64,000 nucleotides of DNA from Pseudomonas poae (GTDB lineage: Bacteria; Pseudomonadota; Gammaproteobacteria; Pseudomonadales; Pseudomonadaceae). The position numbers and the translations under genes were made by a program. The notes beneath the pieces were generated by a model. That model searched no databases. It was not told where the DNA came from and saw only the letters and a program-made list of their open reading frames with translations. The stretch is from contig NZ_JYLI01000008.1 in the NCBI RefSeq assembly GCF_001439785.1, forward strand, positions 124,001 to 188,000. The letters run 5' to 3'. Shown here in pieces: positions 36,365-44,356 of the stretch; positions within the stretch are counted from its first letter, which is position 1, and each line of letters starts with the position of its first letter.

Positions 36365-37861
36365 TTACGCGCTTTTCGCCGAAGGCAGCTTCGAGACCAG
36401 ACGCAACGACACCGTCAGCCCTTCAAGCTGGTAGTGCGGGCGCAGGTAGAACTTGGAGTTGTAGTACCCCGGGTTGCCTTCCACTTCTTCCACGATCACT
36501 TCGGCGGCCGCCAACGGGTGCTGGGCCTTGGTGGTTTCGGTGGAGTGCGCCGGGTCGCCGTCGACGTAGTTGAGGATCCAGTCCTGCAACCAGCGCTGCA
36601 TCTCGTCCTTCTCTTTGAAGGAACCGATCTTGTCGCGAACGATGCACTTCAAGTAGTGCGCGAAACGGCAGGTGGCGAACAGGTACGGCAGGCGCGCAGC
36701 CAGGTTGGCGTTGGCGGTGGCGTCCGGGTCGTCGTATTCGGCTGGCTTCTGCAATGACTGGGCGCCGATGAACGCGGCGAAGTCGGTGTTTTTCTTGTGC
36801 AGCAGCGGCATGAAACCGTTTTTCGCCAGCTCCGCTTCACGGCGGTCGCTGATGGCGATTTCGGTCGGGCACTTCATGTCCACGCCGCCGTCATCGGTCG
36901 GGAACGTGTGCGCCGGCAGGTTTTCCACTTCGCCGCCGGACTCGATACCACGGATGCGCGAGCACCAGCCGTAGTGTTTGAACGAACGGTTGATGTTCAC
37001 CGCCATCGCGTACGCGGCGTTGGCCCAGGTGTACTTGGAGCTGTCCGCGCCGTCGGTGTTTTCTTCGAAGGCGAACGCCTCCACCGGGTCGGTCTTGGCG
37101 CCGTACGGCAGGCGCGCGAGGAAGCGCGGCATGGTCAGGCCGATGTAGCGCGAGTCTTCCGATTCACGCAGCGAGCGCCAGCCGGCGTATTCCGGGGTGG
37201 TGAAAATCTTGGTCAGGTCGCGCGGGTTCGACAGCTCCTGCCACGAGCCCATGCCCATCACGGTCGGCGAGGCCGCAGCGATGAACGGCGAGTGCATGGC
37301 AGCGCAGACTTTCGACAGCTCGCCCAGCAGTTCCACGTCCGGTGGCGACTGATCGAAGTAGTAGTCGCCCACCAGACAGCCGTAAGGTTCGCCGCCGAAC
37401 TGACCGTATTCTTCTTCATACATCTTCTTGAAGATCGGGCTCTGGTCCCACGCGGTGCCCTTGAATTTCTTCAGGGTCTTGTGCAGTTCGGGTTTGGAGA
37501 TGTTGAGCACGCGAATTTTCAGCTGCTCATCGCTCTCGGTGTTGTTGACCAGGTAGTGCAGGCCACGCCAGGCGCTTTCCAGTTGCTGGAAGTCCTGGTG
37601 GTGGATGATCTGGTTGACCTGGGCGGTGAGCTTGGCGTCGATGGCGGCGATGATCGATTCGATCGACTTGATCGCGTCATTGGACACCAGATCGGTTTGC
37701 GCCAGGGCCTGTTCGGCCAGGGTGCGCACGGCGGTTTCCACGGCTTCGCGGGCACGCTCGGTCTTGGGCTTGAATTCCTGCATCAGCAGGGATGCGAACT
37801 CGCTGGTTTCTTCGGTGGCGCCCAGGTTCAGCGCGCCTTCGCGAACGGTAGTGTCGGTCAT
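36365..37861 (-). CDS. tssC: TssC sheath large subunit
   Basis: This 498-residue protein is a TssC (VipB) match: ESAWRGLHYLV near residue 96, the WDQSPIFKKMYEEEYGQFGG region near residue 138, FDQSPPDVELLGELSKVCAA and IPRFLARLPYG-type (TMPRFLARLPYG) near residue 245. The C-terminal PHYQLEGLTVSLRLVSKLP is typical. With TssB it forms the contractile sheath around the Hcp tube. It begins 2 bases after tssB and is co-transcribed. Confidence 0.96.
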   Translation of the reverse strand: MTDTTVREGALNLGATEETSEFASLLMQEFKPKTERAREAVETAVRTLAEQALAQTDLVSNDAIKSIESIIAAIDAKLTAQVNQIIHHQDFQQLESAWRGLHYLVNNTESDEQLKIRVLNISKPELHKTLKKFKGTAWDQSPIFKKMYEEEYGQFGGEPYGCLVGDYYFDQSPPDVELLGELSKVCAAMHSPFIAAASPTVMGMGSWQELSNPRDLTKIFTTPEYAGWRSLRESEDSRYIGLTMPRFLARLPYGAKTDPVEAFAFEENTDGADSSKYTWANAAYAMAVNINRSFKHYGWCSRIRGIESGGEVENLPAHTFPTDDGGVDMKCPTEIAISDRREAELAKNGFMPLLHKKNTDFAAFIGAQSLQKPAEYDDPDATANANLAARLPYLFATCRFAHYLKCIVRDKIGSFKEKDEMQRWLQDWILNYVDGDPAHSTETTKAQHPLAAAEVIVEEVEGNPGYYNSKFYLRPHYQLEGLTVSLRLVSKLPSAKSA

Positions 37862-37863
37862 GA

Positions 37864-38370
37864 TTACTGATCCCCTGCAGGCTTCGGCGCGCTGGCAAGT
37901 GCCTGGAGCAGTGCCGGGTCCTTGATCGCCTTCATGATGATTTCTTCAGCGCCGGTCTTGCCGTCCATGTAGGTCAGCAGGTTGGCCAGTTGGGTGCGGG
38001 CTTCGAGCAGTTGGTTCAGCGAGTCGACCTTGCGCGCCACGGCGGCGGGGCTGAAGTCGTCCATGCTTTCGAAGGTGATGTCCAGGCTCAGGTTGCCTTC
38101 GCCGGTCAATTCGTTGGGGACATGGAACGCCACGCGCGGCTGCATGGCCTTGAGACGCGAGTCGAAGTTGTCGACGTCCACTTCGAGGAACTTGCGGTCG
38201 GCGACCGCCGCCAGAGGCTCGGCAGGCTTGCCGGCGAGGTCGGCCATCACGCCCATCACGAAGGGCAGCTGGACCTTTTTCTCGGCGCCGTAAAGCTCGA
38301 CGTCGTACTCGATCTGCACCCGAGGCGCGCGGTTGCGCGCGATGAACTTCTGAGAACTTTGCTTCGCCAC
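37864..38370 (-). CDS. tssB: TssB sheath small subunit
   Basis: This 168-residue protein matches TssB (VipA): RAPRVQIEYDVELYGAEKKV at the start (residues about 14-33), LPFVMGVMADLAG, the FDSRLKAMQPRVAF segment and a C-terminal SLNQLLEARTQLANLLTYMDG helix. Sheath heterodimers assemble from TssB and TssC and contract to fire the tube. It sits directly between tssA and tssC. Confidence 0.96.
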   Translation of the reverse strand: MAKQSSQKFIARNRAPRVQIEYDVELYGAEKKVQLPFVMGVMADLAGKPAEPLAAVADRKFLEVDVDNFDSRLKAMQPRVAFHVPNELTGEGNLSLDITFESMDDFSPAAVARKVDSLNQLLEARTQLANLLTYMDGKTGAEEIIMKAIKDPALLQALASAPKPAGDQ

Positions 38371-38424
38371 GTTGCTGCTCCTGGTCGCTTGAGCGACGGT
38401 GTTGTTACTGCACAGTCCGGCGGC

Positions 38425-39444
38425 TTACTCGCCGTCCGGGCCGCGCAGGTTTTCAAATTGGGACATGCCGTCGGGAATCAGATTGCGCACGATGGCCGCG
38501 AAATCGGCGTGCACCAGATTCTTCGCGCGGTTCAACAGCACCGGCAACGGGCTTGAAGGTTCGTGCCGGGTGTAATACGCAAGGATCTTGTCGAGGCTGC
38601 GCAGCACGTCATCGCGGCTGGCGATATCGGCAGCCGGACGCGGTGCGGCGGGGGCTGCGGCGAAGTCGACCGAGGGGGCATTGTCGTCACTGACGGCCTC
38701 GGGTTCGCGGCTGCTGTCGGTGCCGGGCACCGCTTGATTGAGCAGGTGCAACGCCTGTTTGAGCGGCTGCTTCAAGGCGCTGAGGTCCACGCCCTGGGCG
38801 GAACCGACCTGGTCGTTGACCTGTTGTTCGATGGCTTCGCAGGCTGCACGCGCCGCGCTGAGGGCGTCGCGGGTGGCTTGCAACTGGTCGGGATCGCTGT
38901 CGAGGAACGCGGCGTTGAGTTGCTGCGCGCCGAGTGCTTCATCAGGAAAGCTCAACAGCCCGCTGGCATTGAGCGCGGCGCGCAGGCTCACCGGGCCGAA
39001 GGTGCGCGAGCGCGTGAGAATGCTTTCGCGCAGCAGGCGGATGGTGGTGTCGCTGGCCAGGCCGGAAAGGGCGTTGATGCGCACGGTTGGGTCGTTGTCG
39101 TCGTCGGCATCCAGGCGCGGGTGCAGCTCGGCCCAGTATTGGCGCAGCAGCGCGTCGATCAGCGTGAGAACGTCGGCCAGCCCCGCGACACCCTGGAGGG
39201 CGAGGGTGCTTTGCAGCAGAAAGTGGGTGATGCGCAGGTCTTTGCTGCGCTGCAGCAAGTCGAGGCTTTGCTGCTGGATGCTGCGCCAATCCGGCGGTTC
39301 GGCGGGCAGAATGGAGTCGCCCATGCTGCGCTCGGGCTGGCCCTTGGCATCACGTTCCAGTTGGAGAAATTGCGCGTCATATTCCATGTCTTCGCCACAT
39401 GGCGAGTTCGCGGAAACGGCGGTGAGCAGCAACGGCACATCCAC
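38425..39444 (-). CDS. tssA: TssA assembly/cap protein
   Basis: The 339-residue product has an N-terminal ImpA_N domain with SPCGEDMEYDAQFLQLERDA (about residues 14-33) and GDSILPAEPPDWRSI. A variable middle follows, and the C-terminus ends in the VLRSLDKILAYYTRHEPSSP and LPVLLNRAKNLV motifs of short TssA proteins. It primes sheath polymerisation at the baseplate and membrane complex. I chose the GTG at 39444 because AGGGAGA lies 9 bases upstream and the family starts here. The frame is open to 39489 without a better site. It is first in the leftward operon. Confidence 0.9.
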   Translation of the reverse strand: MDVPLLLTAVSANSPCGEDMEYDAQFLQLERDAKGQPERSMGDSILPAEPPDWRSIQQQSLDLLQRSKDLRITHFLLQSTLALQGVAGLADVLTLIDALLRQYWAELHPRLDADDDNDPTVRINALSGLASDTTIRLLRESILTRSRTFGPVSLRAALNASGLLSFPDEALGAQQLNAAFLDSDPDQLQATRDALSAARAACEAIEQQVNDQVGSAQGVDLSALKQPLKQALHLLNQAVPGTDSSREPEAVSDDNAPSVDFAAAPAAPRPAADIASRDDVLRSLDKILAYYTRHEPSSPLPVLLNRAKNLVHADFAAIVRNLIPDGMSQFENLRGPDGE

Positions 39445-39838
39445 TGAAATTGATCTCCCTATCAGCCCGCGGGAGGGCGAGCAATTCATGCATTAGTTGC
39501 GCGAGGAACTTTGCATGGTTTCTTTGTCATATAAATCGCATGCCACTAATGTGACATCACGTCTATGCAAGAAGTTGTGCATTTTTGGTGTAGTAGTTAC
39601 GCCTTGTCAAGGTAAGCTATTCGCTCTCTGTGACAGATGTGCGGTGCTTAACAACCTGCGCGACTGGCGGGTCGAGTGAAGGACCCGCGCAGGATTTTTG
39701 TCACAGAGCCCGGTTAAGATCAGCGATCATGCTGACAAAAGCAGGTTCCAAAGGTCGGTTGCACGACCCGAAGGGGGGAATCTCGGGAAACGCTGTCCCG
39801 GAAATCGACTGCGCGCGAAGTATCAGCAAGGAGGCAAG
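39445..39838. other. divergent T6SS control region
   Basis: These 394 bases lie between the divergent starts of tssA and tagH and must hold both promoters. The stretch from about 39,500 to 39,640 is notably AT-rich compared with the genes. I see a nested inverted repeat (39,626-39,708) and no sigma-54 -24/-12 element, Pho box or REP sequence. A 60-codon open frame here has no credible ribosome-binding site. Confidence 0.6.
39626..39708 (+). promoter_or_regulatory. nested inverted repeat with inner terminator in the tagH leader
   Basis: The outer arms CTCTGTGACA (39626-39635) and TGTCACAGAG (39699-39708) are perfect complements. Inside, CCTGCGC...CGGGTC pairs with GACCCG...GCGCAGG (39655-39693), and ATTTTTG follows. 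The inner hairpin looks like an intrinsic terminator 140 bases before tagH. It may attenuate the rightward operon or end a small RNA; both are inference. Confidence 0.6.
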
Positions 39839-41143
39839 ATGTCGCTGTGTTTGACTATTACTAGTTATCACAAGATCACCCCTGGGCAGTGCCCCGAAAA
39901 GTCCATTGATCAGGGCTCGATGGCGATCGGCCGCAGTTCGGAAAACGACTGGGTATTGCCCGATCCAGAGCGTCTGGTCTCTTCACAACATTGCGTTATT
40001 CAATACAAGGATGGCCGTTATTATTTAACGGATAACAGCACCAATGGCGTGGAATTGGTTAACGCCGGTATTCGCATGCGCCGGGGTAACAGCGAGCCGT
40101 TACAGGACGGCGAGTTGATCCGCATCGGTGATTACGAAATCCAGGCGCGCATCGATTTCACTGTGCAAACCATTGATAGCCAAGCCTTTGCCGGTGACTC
40201 GCCGAACAGCTTCGAAGCGTTGATGGGCGCCGTTGCGAACACGCCCCAGGCCACGCCGGCGATTGCACCGCAGTTCCAGGGTGCCTCGTCGATGGACACC
40301 CTGCCGGACCTGTTCGACTTTCTTGGCCCCGCCGCCGTGCCGCCGCCGACCGTGGCAGATCATGTGCCGTCCGAACAGCACGATTTCCGCCCACCCGCGC
40401 CCGTCGCCGCGCCGATTGTCGAAACGCCAGGAGCGTCAGCTGCGGTGATTCCCGAAGACTGGGACCTGCTCGGCGATGCGCCACCGCCGCCCGCACCCGT
40501 CATCGCTGCGCCACCTGTGGTCGAGCCCGCGCTCCCCGTGGTCAGCGCCCAGCCCCAACCGGACCTTTTGCAAGCCTTCCTGCGCGGCGCCGGCCTCGAT
40601 CAGCTGCGCCTGGACAACGCCTATGCCTGCGCTCAGATGGAAAGCATCGGCCGCAGCTACCGGCTGATGGTCGAAGGCCTGATCGATGTGTTGCGTGCCC
40701 GCGCCAGCCTCAAAGGCGAGTTCCGCATGCAACAGACCATGATCCAGCCCGCCGAAAACAATCCGTTGAAATTTGCCCCGAATGCCGACGAAGCGTTACT
40801 GCTGTTGCTGCGTCATGGCAACCAAGCGTTCATGGCGCCGGATGTGGCCGTGCGCGAGAGTTTCGATGACCTGCGCGCGCACCAGCTGGCGGTGATGGCC
40901 GGCGTGGAAGCGGCCATCAAGCACCTGCTGGCGCGCTTTGAACCAGCGCAGCTGGAAGAACGCATGGGCAAGCCTGGCGGGCTGTCGAGTCTTTTCCACG
41001 GCTCGCGTCAGGCCCAGTACTGGCAACAGTTCACCGAGCTTTACAGCAACATTTCCCGCGAGGCCCAGGAAGATTTCCAGGACCTGTTCGGCCGCGAGTT
41101 CAGCCGAGCCTACGAAGAGCACAGTGCACGACAGCGTCGCTGA
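39839..41143 (+). CDS. tagH: TagH / Fha FHA-domain T6SS activator
   Basis: This 434-residue protein has an N-terminal FHA domain (about residues 10-100) with the conserved GRSSENDW, SSQHC and DNSTNGVELVN motifs that bind phosphothreonine. A Pro/Ala-rich linker (about 140-240) follows. The C-terminal domain (about 240-430) has the VI_FHA features LDNAYACAQMESIGRSYRLM and FDDLRAHQLAVMAG. In HSI-I systems PpkA phosphorylates this protein, which then licenses secretion. The ATG at 39839 follows a strong AAGGAGG. The frame is open to 39698, but that part lies in the leader hairpin region. First gene of the rightward operon. Confidence 0.93.
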   Translation: MSLCLTITSYHKITPGQCPEKSIDQGSMAIGRSSENDWVLPDPERLVSSQHCVIQYKDGRYYLTDNSTNGVELVNAGIRMRRGNSEPLQDGELIRIGDYEIQARIDFTVQTIDSQAFAGDSPNSFEALMGAVANTPQATPAIAPQFQGASSMDTLPDLFDFLGPAAVPPPTVADHVPSEQHDFRPPAPVAAPIVETPGASAAVIPEDWDLLGDAPPPPAPVIAAPPVVEPALPVVSAQPQPDLLQAFLRGAGLDQLRLDNAYACAQMESIGRSYRLMVEGLIDVLRARASLKGEFRMQQTMIQPAENNPLKFAPNADEALLLLLRHGNQAFMAPDVAVRESFDDLRAHQLAVMAGVEAAIKHLLARFEPAQLEERMGKPGGLSSLFHGSRQAQYWQQFTELYSNISREAQEDFQDLFGREFSRAYEEHSARQRR

Positions 41144-41197
41144 CCCGACGCGACCCAGGATTCAACGGATAGCCAAGTACGTCATTGAGGACACAGG

Positions 41198-41707
41198 ATG
41201 ATTTTCAGGTTTTTACTCGCAGCCGCCACCGCGCTGCTGCTGACGGCGTGTGCACAGCATGCGGCCAAGCCCGAAAGCGCGGCTGAAGCCGACGCGAACA
41301 GCGCTGCCATCACATTGCATTTTCACGCCATTGCCGGGCTCAACCCCGGTGCCAACGGCCAGGCCGCGCCGGTGCGGGTGCGCATTTTCGAACTGAAAAA
41401 CGCCGCCACCTTCGCCCGCTCCGACTACTTCGCCCTGGCCGACCGCGCGCAGTCCACCCTCGGTCTCGACCTGCTGGACCAGGACGAAGTGATGGTCCAG
41501 CCCGGCCAGCAACTGAGCATCCGGCGCGACCTCGACCCTGCCACGCGTCAGGTCGGCCTGCTGGTGGGCTATCGCGAGCTGGACCGCGCGCAATGGCGCG
41601 CGGTGGTCAACGTGCCGCCGCGTCAGAACACCGAACACCAGATCAGCCTCGATGTGCGCGCCGTGCGCGCCGATGTCGTGGCTCCCCCCTCCAGCCCTGC
41701 CCAATAA
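41198..41707 (+). CDS. tssJ: TssJ outer-membrane lipoprotein
   Basis: This 169-residue protein has a lipoprotein signal peptide with lipobox LLTAC (Cys at residue 18). The TssJ beta-sandwich follows, with VRVRIFELKNAATFARSDYF near residue 65, and LDPATRQVGLLVGYRELDRAQWR. It anchors the TssL-TssM complex to the outer membrane from the periplasm. It lies 54 bases after tagH and 18 bases before tssK. Confidence 0.94.
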   Translation: MIFRFLLAAATALLLTACAQHAAKPESAAEADANSAAITLHFHAIAGLNPGANGQAAPVRVRIFELKNAATFARSDYFALADRAQSTLGLDLLDQDEVMVQPGQQLSIRRDLDPATRQVGLLVGYRELDRAQWRAVVNVPPRQNTEHQISLDVRAVRADVVAPPSSPAQ

Positions 41708-41725
41708 GAAATCATCGGAGCTCCC

Positions 41726-43060
41726 ATGTCCTGGAACAATCGCGTGGTCTGGTCGGAAGGCATGTTCATCGGAACGCAGCACTTCCAGCAGCATGACCGT
41801 TACCTCGAGAACCTGATTGATGCCCGCAGTCGCCCGCTGTCTGCCGGCGCCTGGGGCTTTTCCGAGCTACTGATCGACCAGGGCCTGCTGGCCCAGGGCA
41901 AGCTGGCGATTGTCTCGGCGCGGGGCCTGTTGCCCGATGGCACGCCATTCAATATTCCCCAGGACGACCTGGCGCCGAGCCCGCTGAACATTGACGACAA
42001 CCTGCGCGACGGCCTGGTGTACCTGGCCTTGCCGCTCAAGCGTGCGGGTGCGCGGGACACGGTGGAGGCAGGCGAAGCGCTGGAAGCGGCGCGTTACGTG
42101 AGCCAGGTGCGCGAAGTGCGCGACGATAACGCACCGTTCGAAAACCGCGCCCCCGTGGCCGTAGGCGCGCGTGCGTTGCGCCTGCTCACCGCCGAGGATG
42201 GCATCAGCGACTACGCCGCCGTGGGCCTGGTGCGCATCAAGGAAAAACGCGCCGACCGCGCCTTGGTACTCGACGACACTTACATCCCGCCGGTGCTGGA
42301 CGTGGCCGCCAGCAAACCGCTGAGCGCGTTTCGCAGTGAATTGCTCGGCCTGCTGCACCAGCGCGGCGAAGCCCTGGCCGGTCGCGTGGTGGCTTCGGGC
42401 GCTGGCGGTGCCTCGGAGATTGCCGATTTCATGCTGCTGCAACTGGTCAACCGTGCGCAGCCGCTGATCCAGCACATCACCCAACTGAGCCCGCTGCACC
42501 CGGAGCGTTTCTTCAGCGAACTGGTGAGCCTGGCCGGTGAGTTCTCCACCTTTGCCACGTCGGGTCGACGCCCCCAGGAATACCCACACTACCAGCACGA
42601 CGACCTGGCCCTGAGCTTCGCTCCGGTGATGGCGGCGCTGCGTGAAGCGCTGTCGATGCTGATCGACAGCAAGGCCACGCCGATCCCGATTGTGGAGAAA
42701 GCATACGGTGTGCACGTCGCCATGCTGGCGGACAAGACCCTGCTCGAGAGCGCCAGTTTCATCCTCGTGGTGCGCGCCGATGTGCCCGGCGAAACCCTGC
42801 GCGCGCGCTTCGGCCAGCAGAGCAAGGTCGGTTCGGTGGAGCACATCCGCGATCTGGTCAACCTGCAATTGCCGGGCATCGGCCTGTTGCCCCTGCCGGT
42901 CGCGCCGCGCCAATTGCCGTACCACGCAGGCTCCACCTACTACGAGTTGGACCGTGGCAGCGAACACTGGCAGCAACTGGGTAACTCCGGTGGGTTCGCC
43001 TTCCATATCGCCGGGCAGTTCCCGGGCTTGAACCTGGCCTTCTGGGCGATTCGAGGATAA
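41726..43060 (+). CDS. tssK: TssK baseplate-membrane connector
   Basis: This 444-residue protein begins MSWNNRVVWSEGMFIGTQHF with QQHDRYLENLIDAR, the strongest TssK signature. DLVNLQLPGIGLLPLPVAPRQLPYH (positions about 374-398) is also diagnostic. TssK trimers link the baseplate wedges to the membrane proteins TssL and TssM. The next gene starts 6 bases after its stop. Confidence 0.96.
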   Translation: MSWNNRVVWSEGMFIGTQHFQQHDRYLENLIDARSRPLSAGAWGFSELLIDQGLLAQGKLAIVSARGLLPDGTPFNIPQDDLAPSPLNIDDNLRDGLVYLALPLKRAGARDTVEAGEALEAARYVSQVREVRDDNAPFENRAPVAVGARALRLLTAEDGISDYAAVGLVRIKEKRADRALVLDDTYIPPVLDVAASKPLSAFRSELLGLLHQRGEALAGRVVASGAGGASEIADFMLLQLVNRAQPLIQHITQLSPLHPERFFSELVSLAGEFSTFATSGRRPQEYPHYQHDDLALSFAPVMAALREALSMLIDSKATPIPIVEKAYGVHVAMLADKTLLESASFILVVRADVPGETLRARFGQQSKVGSVEHIRDLVNLQLPGIGLLPLPVAPRQLPYHAGSTYYELDRGSEHWQQLGNSGGFAFHIAGQFPGLNLAFWAIRG

Positions 43061-43066
43061 ACCGCG

Positions 43067-44356
43067 ATGCATCCCAATGACGATGACCGCACCCAGTTCA
43101 TGCCGCGACCGGGTGGCCGCGCGCCGGAACCTGCGCGTGCCGAGCCTGCCCCGTTAGCGATGCCGGCGGCGCCGATTCTCACCGGCAAAAGCCAAGGCCT
43201 CAACCCGCTGGAAAGCGCTGCCGGCCCGCTGTTGGCCCTGCTGACGCGCCTGCGCAACACCATCGCCCACCCGGCGCCGGCCAGCCTGCGCGCGCAGTTG
43301 CTGGCCTACCTGCGTCAGTTCGAAGAGCGCGCAGAAGCCGCTGGCATCCCGCGCAACGAAGTGCTGCTGGCGCGTTACGCGCTCTGCACCGCCCTCGACG
43401 AGGCCGTGCTCAGCACGCCGTGGGGCAGCACCAGCGACTGGGGCAAACAGAGCCTGCTGATCACTGTGCACAACGAAGCCTGGGGTGGCGAAAAGGTTTT
43501 CCAACTGCTCGACCACTGCCTGCAAAGCCCACGGGAACGCCTGTACCTACTGGAGCTTTTGTACTTGTGTCTGTGCCTGGGTTTCGAGGGTCGCTACCGC
43601 GTGATGAACGACGGTCGCAGCCAGCTCGAAGCCCTGCGTGAGCGCACCGCCGCAGCGATTCGCAGTGCCCGTGGCGAGCATGAGCGCGAGCTGTCGCCGC
43701 ATTGGCGCGGCGTGACCGTGGCGCGCGATCGCCTGGCGCAGTTCATGCCGCCGTGGATCGCCGTGGCCATCGGTCTCGCGCTATTGCTGGCCTTGCTGTT
43801 CGGTTTGCGCCTGAAGCTGGCCGCGGACGCGGAGCCGGTGTTCAAGAACATCCACGCCCTGGGCGAGATCCCGGTGCAGGCCATCGACCGGCCGGTGGCG
43901 CAGCCCAAAGTCATCGAACGACCCCGCCTGGCGGGCTTTTTGGCCGAAGACATCAAGGCCGGCCGCGTCGCGGTGGAAGACAAGGTCGACCGTTCCGTGG
44001 TGACGATCAAGGGTGACGAGCTGTTCGCCTCGGCCAGCGCGAGCATCGTCGACAACTACCAGCCGTTGATGCTGCGCATTGCCGACGCCATCCGCAAGGT
44101 CAAGGGCCAGGTGCGGGTTACCGGTCACAGCGACAACCGCCCGATTGCCACGCTGCGCTTCCCGTCCAACTGGGCGTTGTCCGAAGCGCGGGCCAGGTCG
44201 GTGCTGGAGATTCTCGCCGCCAAGACCGGCCAGGCCGAGCGCTTCAGCGCCGAAGGCCGCAGCGACACCGAACCGCTGGCGACCAACGCGACCGCAGAAG
44301 GCCGTGCCCGCAATCGCCGGGTTGAAATCACTGTATTGGCGGAGGGCGTCGAGTGA
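43067..44356 (+). CDS. tssL: TssL, DotU domain fused to OmpA-like domain
   Basis: This 429-residue protein has a cytoplasmic DotU domain (about residues 45-215) with LLARYALCTALDEAVLSTPW and the LLYLCLCLGFEGRYRV motif. One membrane helix (WIAVAIGLALLLALLFGLRL, about 228-247) follows. A periplasmic OmpA-like domain (about 290-425) has VTGHSDNRPI and LSEARARSV for peptidoglycan binding. It forms the T6SS membrane complex with TssM and TssJ. The extended, peptidoglycan-binding type fits HSI-I-like systems. Its stop overlaps the tssM start (GTGA). Confidence 0.95.
   Translation: MHPNDDDRTQFMPRPGGRAPEPARAEPAPLAMPAAPILTGKSQGLNPLESAAGPLLALLTRLRNTIAHPAPASLRAQLLAYLRQFEERAEAAGIPRNEVLLARYALCTALDEAVLSTPWGSTSDWGKQSLLITVHNEAWGGEKVFQLLDHCLQSPRERLYLLELLYLCLCLGFEGRYRVMNDGRSQLEALRERTAAAIRSARGEHERELSPHWRGVTVARDRLAQFMPPWIAVAIGLALLLALLFGLRLKLAADAEPVFKNIHALGEIPVQAIDRPVAQPKVIERPRLAGFLAEDIKAGRVAVEDKVDRSVVTIKGDELFASASASIVDNYQPLMLRIADAIRKVKGQVRVTGHSDNRPIATLRFPSNWALSEARARSVLEILAAKTGQAERFSAEGRSDTEPLATNATAEGRARNRRVEITVLAEGVE

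Noticed and set aside
39497..39679. 60-codon open frame in the tssA-tagH gap
   Set aside because: No credible ribosome-binding site, no known similarity, and it runs into the inner hairpin.
39445..39838. sigma-54 promoter for the T6SS operons
   Set aside because: No GG-N10-GC element with the usual flanks was found on either strand by eye.
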